Of a DNA stretch of 64,000 nt, positions 49,506-56,259 are shown piece after piece. The position numbers and the translations under genes were made by a program. Origin of the DNA: Pullichristensenella excrementipullorum (GTDB lineage: Bacteria; Bacillota; Clostridia; Christensenellales; Aristaeellaceae). How positions within the stretch are numbered: the stretch's first letter is position 1; each line of letters opens with the position of its first letter. The notes beneath the pieces were generated by a model. It was not told the origin of the DNA and searched no databases. It saw nothing but the letters and a program-made list of their open reading frames with translations. The stretch spans positions 14,686-78,685 of the forward strand of contig DVOU01000029.1 of NCBI GenBank assembly GCA_018713365.1, in the 5' to 3' direction.

Positions 49506-50513
49506 CTATATCCAGTTTTCCGGCTTGGGTTCGCGGCGCATCAGTTCGGCCACCATTTCGCGCGGGGAAACGCCCAGATCGACGATGCCGTGTACGCCCT
49601 CGATGATGGGCAGCTCCACGCCGTACTTCTTTCCCAGTTTCAGGGCCGCGGGCAGGGCGTTGAGGCCCTCGACCACCATGCCCACCTCGCGCACGGCCTC
49701 GTCCGGGGCCTTGCCCTGACCGATGAGCATGCCGCAGCGGTTGTTGCGGCTGTGCATGCTCGTGCAGGTGACCACCAGATCGCCAAGGCCGGTGAGGCCG
49801 CTGAACGTCTCCTTCGAGCAGCCCATGGCCGCGCCGAGGCGCGCCATTTCGGCGATGCCGCGGGTGATGATGGCGGCGCGGGCGTTGTCGCCGTAGCCAA
49901 GGCCGCCGGCGATGCCCGCCGCCAGGGCGATGACGTTTTTCAGTGCCCCCGCCACCTCCACGCCGCGGATATCCGCGTTCGTGTAAACGCGCAGGCGGTC
50001 GGTCATGAAGGCGCTTTGCACCTGCGCCGCCGCGCGCGCGTCGGGGCTGGCGGAAACGATGGTGGTGGGCAGATCGCGCGATACTTCTTCCGCATGGGTG
50101 GGGCCTGAGAGGGCTGCGAGGCGCGGGGCTTTGCCATGTTTGGCCATCTCCTCGCCGATGACTTCGGTGAGGGTCATCAGCGTTTCGGCCTCCATGCCCT
50201 TGGCCACATCGACGATGAGCTGGTCTTTCGCCACGAAGGGCGCGGCGGCGCGGGCAGTGGCGCGCACGTAGGGCGAGGGCACGGCGAAGACGAGCATGTC
50301 CCTTCCCCGGCAGGCGGCGGCGATGTCCGCGGTAAAGATCACGCTGTCCGGGATGGTCATGCCGGGAAGTTTGGGGTGGCGGCGGGCGGCGGAGAGCGCT
50401 TCGACCTCCTCAGGCAGCGCCGACCACGCTGTGACCGCGTGGCCCTTGTTGGCCAGAAGGCGCAAAAGCGCCGTTCCCCAGGTGCCCGTTCCCAATACGG
50501 CTATGTTCTGCAT
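49506..50513 (-). CDS. gpsA: Glycerol-3-phosphate dehydrogenase [NAD(P)+]
   Basis: A 335-residue enzyme making sn-glycerol-3-phosphate for phospholipids. The NAD(P) loop is AVLGTGTWGTALLRLLA and the catalytic lysine lies in GALKNVIALAAGIAGGLGYGDN. It starts at ATG 50513, eight codons or more inside longer frames, matching the family N-terminus. Not in the usual der-plsY-gpsA cluster here. Confidence 0.96.
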   Translation of the reverse strand: MQNIAVLGTGTWGTALLRLLANKGHAVTAWSALPEEVEALSAARRHPKLPGMTIPDSVIFTADIAAACRGRDMLVFAVPSPYVRATARAAAPFVAKDQLIVDVAKGMEAETLMTLTEVIGEEMAKHGKAPRLAALSGPTHAEEVSRDLPTTIVSASPDARAAAQVQSAFMTDRLRVYTNADIRGVEVAGALKNVIALAAGIAGGLGYGDNARAAIITRGIAEMARLGAAMGCSKETFSGLTGLGDLVVTCTSMHSRNNRCGMLIGQGKAPDEAVREVGMVVEGLNALPAALKLGKKYGVELPIIEGVHGIVDLGVSPREMVAELMRREPKPENWI

Positions 50514-50580
50514 AGGTTTCTCCCATTCGTTTTTCTCCATTGTACCCCGGACGCGGCGGAAATGCAAGGGGTGAAACGGC

Positions 50581-50620
50581 AAAGCGCCGGACGCGGTCTG
50601 TTTCGCGTCCGGCGCTTTCT
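50581..50620. terminator. Strong hairpin between potD and gpsA
   Basis: Perfect 15-bp stem AAAGCGCCGGACGCG / CGCGTCCGGCGCTTT with 8-base loop; it sits 11 bp beyond the potD stop and can serve the pot operon. Confidence 0.8.
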
Positions 50621-50631
50621 TCCGGCCGTTA

Positions 50632-52131
50632 TCAGCGGGCCATCTTCACTTCCATCCAGATGGTCTCGTAGAGGTCCATGTAGTCGGACATGTCGCGGAA
50701 GAACTCGCAGCGCTCGACGACGTCCTGCGGGGGATTGAGGACTTCGTTGGCGGCCTCTTCCTCGCTCATGCCGTCCACGACGGCCTGAATGGGCGTGGAG
50801 TAGTAGATGTAGTCCATGTTCATGCGGGCGATGTCGGGGCGGCACATGAAGTCGATGAAGCACTCGGCGGCTTCCTTGTTCTCGCTGGCCGCGGGGATGC
50901 ACATGGCGTCCACCCAGATGTTGGAGCCTTCCTCGGGCACGCAGTAGGCCAGATCGTCGCTCTTCTCCATGGCGTAGAGGGCGTCGCCGGACCAGACCAG
51001 GCCGATGGCGGCCTCGCCGCCGACCATCTTGTCCTTGATCTCATCGACGAGGTAGCCGGCGCAGACGCCGTTGCGCTTCTGCTCGATGAGCTTGTCCGCC
51101 GCTTCGCGCAGCTCTTCCTCGCTGGAGCTGTTCATGGAATAGCCCAGGGACTTGAGGGCCACGCCCAGGGTGTCGCGCACACTGTCCATCATCAGCACGT
51201 TGCCCTCGAACTCGGTGGAGAACATGTCGTCCCAGCTGGTCAGTTCGCGGTCGACCATGGTGGTGTTGTAGAGGTAGCCGACGGTGCCCCACATGTAGGC
51301 CACGGAGTGCTTGCCGCCCTCGTCGTAGTCAGGGCTCTTGAGCCACTCCATGAGGCCGGCGGCGTTGGGCATGTTGTCGTAGTTCAGCTCGGCGAGCATG
51401 TCCTCCTTGATGAGGCGCTCGATGATGTAGTCCGAGGGGAAGAGTACGTCGTAGGCGCCGGGGGTGGCCTCCAGCTTGGCGTACATTTCCTCATTGGTGG
51501 TGAAGTTGACGTACTCGACGGTGATACCCGTCTCCTCCTCGAACAGGTCGATGACGGCCTCGTCGATGTAGTCGTACCAGTTGTAAACGGTCAGCGTGGT
51601 GCCGGCGTAGGGCTGCTCGACGGGCTCGATGACGGTCTCGGCGGGTTCCTCGGCGGGTTCCTCGGCGGGTTCCTCAGCGGGTTCCTCAGCGGGTTCCTCG
51701 GCAGGTTCCTCGGCAGGTTCCTCGGCAGGCTCCTCGGCGGCGGTCTCGGCAGGCTCCTCGACAGGCTCCTCAGCGATCACTTCGTCAGCCGCTTCCTCGG
51801 AAAGCGCAGCGACGGCAGGCTCGGCTTCCTCAGCGGGGGCTTCGGTCGGGGCTTCGGTCGGCTCCTCGGTGGGAGTTTCGGTCGGCTCCTCGGTCGGCTC
51901 CTCGGTCGGCTCCTCGGTCGGCTCTTCGGTCGGCTCCTCGGTCGGCTCTTCGGTCGGGGCTTCGGTCGGCTCCTCGGTCGGGGCTTCGGTCGGCTCCTCC
52001 GTCGGCGCCTCGGTGGCGGCGGGGGGCTCGGTGGCGGCGGGCTCGCTCTGGTTGGAGCAGCCGGTGGCGAACACGGCCACCAGCAGAGCCATCACCAGCA
52101 GGGCGACGAGGGCAAGTCGGGTCTTTTTCAT
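50632..52131 (-). CDS. potD: Polyamine ABC transporter substrate-binding lipoprotein with long repetitive linker
   Basis: A 499-residue protein. The N-terminus ends in VFATGC, a lipobox with Cys25. Residues about 31-176 are a low-complexity Glu/Pro/Thr then Glu/Pro/Ala linker (EEPTEAP and EEPAEEPA type repeats). The binding domain starts at TTLTVYNWYDYIDEAVIDLF and continues with EYVNFTTNEEMYAKLEATPG and the PotD-like MWGTVGYLYNTT. Usual PotD is about 350 residues, so the linker is extra. Last gene of the potABCD operon. Confidence 0.95.
   Translation of the reverse strand: MKKTRLALVALLVMALLVAVFATGCSNQSEPAATEPPAATEAPTEEPTEAPTEEPTEAPTEEPTEEPTEEPTEEPTEEPTEEPTETPTEEPTEAPTEAPAEEAEPAVAALSEEAADEVIAEEPVEEPAETAAEEPAEEPAEEPAEEPAEEPAEEPAEEPAEEPAETVIEPVEQPYAGTTLTVYNWYDYIDEAVIDLFEEETGITVEYVNFTTNEEMYAKLEATPGAYDVLFPSDYIIERLIKEDMLAELNYDNMPNAAGLMEWLKSPDYDEGGKHSVAYMWGTVGYLYNTTMVDRELTSWDDMFSTEFEGNVLMMDSVRDTLGVALKSLGYSMNSSSEEELREAADKLIEQKRNGVCAGYLVDEIKDKMVGGEAAIGLVWSGDALYAMEKSDDLAYCVPEEGSNIWVDAMCIPAASENKEAAECFIDFMCRPDIARMNMDYIYYSTPIQAVVDGMSEEEAANEVLNPPQDVVERCEFFRDMSDYMDLYETIWMEVKMAR
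51604..52041 (-). repeat. Tandem-repeat linker inside potD
   Basis: About 440 bp of short in-frame repeats: 12-bp-based units encoding EEPT/EAPT in the first half and EEPA in the second half, separated by a less regular stretch (EAEPAVAALSEEAADEVIAE). Confidence 0.9.
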
Positions 52132-52151
52132 GGGTCCTTCCTCCTGTTTTG

Positions 52152-52958
52152 TCAGATCTCTTCCAGTTTGGAGCGTCGGTTTATGATCAATAGCAGAGCC
52201 AGGATCACCAGGAACATCAGCGTCGAGACCGCGTACATGGTCGGTTCCACGCCCAGTTTGGCGGCGGAGTAGACGATCATGGAGAGGTTCTGGTCGGTGT
52301 TGGACGTAAAGTAGGAGATGACGAAATCATCCAGCGACATGGTAAACGCCAGCAGACCGCCGGTGATGACGCCGGGCATGATCTCCGGCAGAATGACCTT
52401 GAACAGCGCCGCCGTCGGCTTGCAGCCCAGATCCAGCGCCGCCTCGTAGAGGTTGGGATCCATCTGCCGCAGGCGCGGGAGCACGGAGAACAGCACGTAG
52501 GGCGTATCGAAGGCCACGTGGGCGCAGAGCATCGTCCACTTCGTCAGCGGGCAATGGACGAAGACAAACATCAGCATCAGGCTGACGCCGGTGACGATGT
52601 CCGGCGTGGTCATGGGAAGGTAGGCCACGTTGGTCAGAAGGTTCGACCAGCCCTGCTTCATCGAGTGCATGCCGATGGCGGCGAGGGTGCCGATGACGGT
52701 GGAGGCGATCGTGGCCATCACCGCCACGGAGAAGGTCACCTGCAAAGCCGAGAGGATGCGCTCATCGCGGAAGAGGCGGGCGTACCAGTCGAAGGTGAAG
52801 CCCGTCCACTGGGCGCGCGATTCCGAGGCGTTGAAGGAAAGCCCGATCATGACGAGGATGGGCAGATAGAGAAACACCAGCAGCACGATGATGTAGCCAA
52901 GTTTCAGGCCGTGCGAGCGGCGCAGGCGGCGTTCGCGGCGGCGGACGGCGGTCACCAC
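52152..52958 (-). CDS. potC: Polyamine ABC transporter permease PotC
   Basis: A 268-residue permease with six helices; the first begins LGYIIVLLVFLYLPILVMI. The EAA loop reads EAALDLGCKPTAALFKVILP. Starts at GTG 52958 (or 52955) overlapping the potB stop. It forms the channel together with PotB for spermidine/putrescine import. Confidence 0.95.
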   Translation of the reverse strand: MVTAVRRRERRLRRSHGLKLGYIIVLLVFLYLPILVMIGLSFNASESRAQWTGFTFDWYARLFRDERILSALQVTFSVAVMATIASTVIGTLAAIGMHSMKQGWSNLLTNVAYLPMTTPDIVTGVSLMLMFVFVHCPLTKWTMLCAHVAFDTPYVLFSVLPRLRQMDPNLYEAALDLGCKPTAALFKVILPEIMPGVITGGLLAFTMSLDDFVISYFTSNTDQNLSMIVYSAAKLGVEPTMYAVSTLMFLVILALLLIINRRSKLEEI

Positions 52959-53767
52959 AGCGCTCCCCCCTCTCCCTTCGGGTCAGCCTTGCGCAACAGG
53001 CCGATGGAGATGATGATCAGCACCATCAAAACCAGCGACAGGGCGCTGCCGACGTTGCGGTTGCTGAAGGTGATAAAGTAGTTCTCAATGGCGTCGCCGA
53101 TGAGGTAGATCATGCCGTTGCCGAGCAGGCGCGAGATGGCGAAGGTCGTCACCGCCGGCATGAACACCATGGTGATGCCCGAGACCACGCCCGGCAGCGA
53201 CAGCGGGATGACCACGCGGGCAAACACCTTGCGCGGCGGCGCGCCCAGGTCCTCGGCAGCCTCGATGACGCGGCGGTCCATCTTCTTCATCACGGTGTAG
53301 ATGGGCAGGATCATGAAGGGCAGGAAGTTGTAGACCATGCCCAGCAGCACCGCCGCCTCCGTGCCGATGAGGTTCTGGTGCGGCAGACCCAGCGCATCCA
53401 GCACCGTGTTGATGACGCCGTTGCGCTCCAGAAGCGTCATCATCGCGTAGGTGCGCAACAGGAAGTTCATCCACATCGGCAAAAGGATGAGTACGAGGAT
53501 GGCCCGCCCGCGGGAAAAATCGCGCGAGGCGAGAAAGTAGGCCGCCGGATAGCCGATCAGCAGGCAGATGAGCGTGCAGAAAAAGGCCAGCCGGAAGCTG
53601 TCAAACACCACCGGCAGGTTGCCGGGGCTGAAAAACCTGCCGAAGTTCTCCGTGGTGAAGGCGCCGTCGCGGGTGGTGAAGGCGAAGTAGACCACGAACA
53701 GAAGCGGCACGATGGTGAAGATCAGCATCCACAGCGCGTAAGGGGTCGCGTACCAGCGGCGCTTCAT
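52952..53767 (-). CDS. potB: Polyamine ABC transporter permease PotB
   Basis: A 271-residue six-helix permease. N-terminus YALWMLIFTIVPLLFVVYFA and the EAA loop EAAEDLGAPPRKVFARVVIP are typical. The ATG overlaps the potA stop (ATGA). Partner of PotC. Confidence 0.95.
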   Translation of the reverse strand: MKRRWYATPYALWMLIFTIVPLLFVVYFAFTTRDGAFTTENFGRFFSPGNLPVVFDSFRLAFFCTLICLLIGYPAAYFLASRDFSRGRAILVLILLPMWMNFLLRTYAMMTLLERNGVINTVLDALGLPHQNLIGTEAAVLLGMVYNFLPFMILPIYTVMKKMDRRVIEAAEDLGAPPRKVFARVVIPLSLPGVVSGITMVFMPAVTTFAISRLLGNGMIYLIGDAIENYFITFSNRNVGSALSLVLMVLIIISIGLLRKADPKGEGGALW

Positions 53768-54846
53768 GCCTCGCCGCCCCCTTCGACAGAGGGCAGGGTG
53801 GCGCCCTCCCGGCGCATGATGTGGATGTTGAACGGCACGATGGAGAGGCCCACGCGCGAGCCGACCGGCTGCATGGCGGTGGAATGCACCTTCCAGCGCG
53901 TTTCGCCGGTGGCGACCATCATCTCGTAGTGAACGCCCTTGAACAGCACGCTCTCCACCACGCCTTCGAGCATGCCCACGTCGGTGCCGACGACCATGAT
54001 GTCCTCGGGGCGGACGACCACGTCCACCACCTCGTTTTTCTCAAAGCCCTCGTCCACGCAGGGGAACTCCTTGCCGGCCATCATCACCAGTTCGTCTTCG
54101 AGCATGACGCCGGTGAGCAGATTGCTCTGGCCGATAAAGTCGGCCACGAAGGCGTTCTTCGGCTCGTCGTAGATGCGCTTGGGGTCGCCGATCTGCTGGA
54201 TGCGGCCGTTGTTCATCACCACGATGGTGTCGGACATGGTGAGGGCCTCTTCCTGATCGTGGGTGACGTAGAGGAAGGTGATGCCCAGCTCCTGCTGCAT
54301 GCTCTTCAGTTCCAGCTGCATCTCCTGACGCAACTTCAGATCCAGCGCGCCCAGAGGCTCGTCCAGCAAAAGCACCTCCGGCTCGTTGACCAGCGCGCGG
54401 GCGATGGCGATGCGCTGCTGCTGGCCGCCGGAAAGGGCCTCCACGGAGCGCTTTTCGTAGCCCTCCATCTTGACAAGGCGCAGCATGTGCTCGACGCGGG
54501 AGGCGATCTCCGCCCTGGGCAGTTTGCGCAATTTGAGGCCGAAGGCGATGTTGTCAAACACGTTCAGGTGGGTAAAGAGGGCGTATTTCTGAAAGACGGT
54601 GTTCACGCGGCGGCGGTAGGGCGGCACGTCGGTGATGTCCTTGTCCTCAAAGAGGACGCTGCCCTCGGTGGGCATCTCAAAGCCGCCGATGATGCGCAGC
54701 ATGGTGGTCTTGCCGCAGCCCGAGGGGCCGAGCAGCGTGACAAATTCCCGCTTGCGGATGTAGAGGTCGATATTATGAAGCACCTGCGTGTCGCCAAAGC
54801 TCTTGGACACGCCGCGAAGCTCGATCAGGCGCTGCTCGTCGTACAT
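53764..54846 (-). CDS. potA: Polyamine ABC transporter ATP-binding protein PotA
   Basis: A 360-residue ATPase: Walker A GPSGCGKTTMLRIIGG, signature LSGGQQQRIAIARAL, Walker B VLLLDEPLGALDLKLR, and a C-terminal TOBE domain (about 285-355) with VVRPEDIMVVG. I choose ATG 54846, nine bases after GGAGG; the ATG at 54855 immediately abuts that site. First transporter gene after the regulator. Confidence 0.95.
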   Translation of the reverse strand: MYDEQRLIELRGVSKSFGDTQVLHNIDLYIRKREFVTLLGPSGCGKTTMLRIIGGFEMPTEGSVLFEDKDITDVPPYRRRVNTVFQKYALFTHLNVFDNIAFGLKLRKLPRAEIASRVEHMLRLVKMEGYEKRSVEALSGGQQQRIAIARALVNEPEVLLLDEPLGALDLKLRQEMQLELKSMQQELGITFLYVTHDQEEALTMSDTIVVMNNGRIQQIGDPKRIYDEPKNAFVADFIGQSNLLTGVMLEDELVMMAGKEFPCVDEGFEKNEVVDVVVRPEDIMVVGTDVGMLEGVVESVLFKGVHYEMMVATGETRWKVHSTAMQPVGSRVGLSIVPFNIHIMRREGATLPSVEGGGEA

Positions 54847-54873
54847 GGCGCTCATCCTCCATGGTAAGTGTTT

Positions 54874-55416
54874 TCAGAACGAGGGGGGCGTGGAGACCCA
54901 CAACACCCGGCAGGCGGACTTGCCGGCGTTGACCAGCTTATGGGGGGCGGTGGGCTTGAAGTAGAAGCTCTCATCCTTGCGGACGCGCTCCACGCGGTCG
55001 CCGATGACGAGGCGCACCGAGCCGGAGAGTACGTAGCCAAACTCCTCGCCCTCGTGGGGATCGTCCTCATCGGTCTCGCCGCCGGGACCGAGTTCGAGAA
55101 GGATCGGCTCCATGCGGTTTTTCTGCGCCGAGGGCACCAGCCACTTGATGCAGCCCTTGAGGACCTCTTCATCTTCCTTGACGGAGACGTCCTTTTCGCC
55201 AAAGACCAGCTTTTCATCGCCCGCTTCGCTGAAAAAGGTCTTAAGATCCGTCCCCAGCGATTCGAGGATGTCCACCAGAGTGGCGATGGAGGGCGAGGTC
55301 AGATCGCGTTCCAGAAGCGATATGAAGCCCTTGGACAGCTCGCAGCGGTCGGCCAGTTCTTCCTGCGTCAGCCCGCGCTGCAGGCGCAGGCGGCGGATGC
55401 GGTCGCCAATGTCCAT
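54874..55416 (-). CDS. XRE-type regulator with C-terminal cupin domain
   Basis: A 180-residue regulator. The N-terminal HTH_3 domain is IRRLRLQRGLTQEELADRC followed by ELSKGFISLLERDLTSPSIA. The C-terminal cupin has GGETDEDDPHEGEEFGYVLS and FKPTAPHKLVNAG. XRE-cupin proteins commonly sit at the head of potABCD and respond to polyamines or related ligands. ATG 55416 follows GGGAGGG. Flanked by a perfect inverted-repeat pair that may be its operators. Confidence 0.93.
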   Translation of the reverse strand: MDIGDRIRRLRLQRGLTQEELADRCELSKGFISLLERDLTSPSIATLVDILESLGTDLKTFFSEAGDEKLVFGEKDVSVKEDEEVLKGCIKWLVPSAQKNRMEPILLELGPGGETDEDDPHEGEEFGYVLSGSVRLVIGDRVERVRKDESFYFKPTAPHKLVNAGKSACRVLWVSTPPSF

Positions 55417-55447
55417 AAGCGGCCCTCCCTTCTTACGCGGTTTATCA

Positions 55448-55549
55448 TTACTAAACTGCAAAGCGATTTATATTAAACCACCGCGCGCCCCGTTTGTCAA
55501 TATAGCATGCGTTAATTTTTCTATGATATTGCGACTGAAAGTTTAGTAA
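55448..55549. promoter_or_regulatory. Inverted-repeat pair around the pot-operon promoter
   Basis: TTACTAAACT at 55448-55457 and AGTTTAGTAA at 55540-55549 are exact reverse complements, 82 bp apart, placed on both sides of the promoter. They are candidate operators of the XRE-cupin protein. The rest of the 327-bp gap (55417-55743) holds promoters only. Confidence 0.55.
55472..55500 (-). promoter_or_regulatory. Sigma-A promoter of XRE-potABCD
   Basis: Minus strand TTGACA (55500-55495), 17-bp spacer, TTTAAT (55477-55472). Confidence 0.75.
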
Positions 55550-55631
55550 AACAAAACCGCTTTCCCGCCCCGGCGGGCGCTCCGGAGGCGATGGGGGCAA
55601 TTTTCTTCCATGTTAATTCTTGATGAAACCA

Positions 55632-55660
55632 TTGACGAAGGGCGGATGTTATGCTACACT
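55632..55660 (+). promoter_or_regulatory. Sigma-A promoter of the feo operon
   Basis: TTGACG at 55632-55637, 17-bp spacer, TACACT at 55655-55660; overlapped by a GTTA-N8-TAAC motif. Confidence 0.75.
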
Positions 55661-55663
55661 AAC
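55648..55663. promoter_or_regulatory. Candidate iron operator A
   Basis: GTTA TGCTACAC TAAC, covering the -10 box of the feo promoter. Same dyad as sites at 55710 and 56224. Confidence 0.5.
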
Positions 55664-55709
55664 AACTGGCCGGTGGCGGGCGTTGCGCCGCCGCTTTTCC
55701 GGCCTCGTG

Positions 55710-55725
55710 GTTAGACGAAACTAAT
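55710..55725. promoter_or_regulatory. Candidate iron operator B
   Basis: GTTA GACGAAAC TAAT (one base off the dyad), in the leader shortly before the feoA ribosome site. Confidence 0.45.
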
Positions 55726-55743
55726 ACTTGGGAGGGAGGAACG

Positions 55744-55956
55744 ATGATGCCTCTGGGAATGGCGAGCGTCGGCGACACCAACACCATCGTCAAGATCACC
55801 GGTCGGGACGAGGTGCGGCAACACCTGGCGGAGCTGGGGTTCGTCGTCGGCGAAGAAGTGACCGTGGTCAGCCAGTTGGGCGGCAACATGATCCTTTCCA
55901 TCAAGGACAGCCGCATCGCGCTGGACAGGACCATGGCCATGCGCATCATGGTGTAA
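55744..55956 (+). CDS. feoA: FeoA domain protein
   Basis: A 70-residue SH3-like FeoA protein (HLAELGFVVGEEVTVVSQLG, GNMILSIKDSRIALD, AMRIMV). It modulates the FeoB Fe2+ channel. Two ATGs at 55744 and 55747 are both usable behind GGAGGAACG. First of two tandem FeoA genes, 24 bp before the second. Confidence 0.93.
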   Translation: MMPLGMASVGDTNTIVKITGRDEVRQHLAELGFVVGEEVTVVSQLGGNMILSIKDSRIALDRTMAMRIMV

Positions 55957-55980
55957 CGACCATCAGAAAGGAAGAGACGT

Positions 55981-56202
55981 ATGAAGACGCTCAGGGATGT
56001 GAAGATCGGGCAGACCGCCGTCATCAAGCGCCTGCACGGCGAAGGCGCGCTCAAGCGGCGCATCATGGACATGGGGCTGACGAAGGGCACCGAGGTGTAT
56101 GTGCGCAAGGTGGCCCCGCTGGGCGACCCGCTGGAGCTTACCGTGCGCGGCTATGAATTGAGCGTGCGCAAGGGCGACGCGGAACTGATCGAAGTGGAGT
56201 GA
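55981..56202 (+). CDS. feoA: FeoA domain protein, second copy
   Basis: A 73-residue FeoA protein (LRDVKIGQTAVIKRLHGEGA, LKRRIMDMGLTKGTEVYVRK, ELSVRKGDAELIEVE). It is more typical of the family than the upstream copy. GAAAGGAAGAG precedes the ATG. 57 bp upstream of feoB, with an operator-like dyad in between. Confidence 0.95.
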   Translation: MKTLRDVKIGQTAVIKRLHGEGALKRRIMDMGLTKGTEVYVRKVAPLGDPLELTVRGYELSVRKGDAELIEVE

Positions 56203-56223
56203 CGGCATTTTGCACGTCCATAA

Positions 56224-56239
56224 GTTAGATATTGCTAAC
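56224..56239. promoter_or_regulatory. Candidate iron operator C before feoB
   Basis: GTTA GATATTGC TAAC within the longer perfect dyad AAGTTAG-N6-CTAACTT (56222-56241), just upstream of the feoB ribosome site. Confidence 0.5.
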
Positions 56240-56259
56240 TTTTGAAGGAGGGAACGAGA

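Noticed and set aside
51307..52272. 321-codon plus-strand frame antisense to potD
   Set aside because: It mirrors the potD repeat linker and GC-biased codons; the minus-strand PotD has a lipobox, binding domain and operon context.
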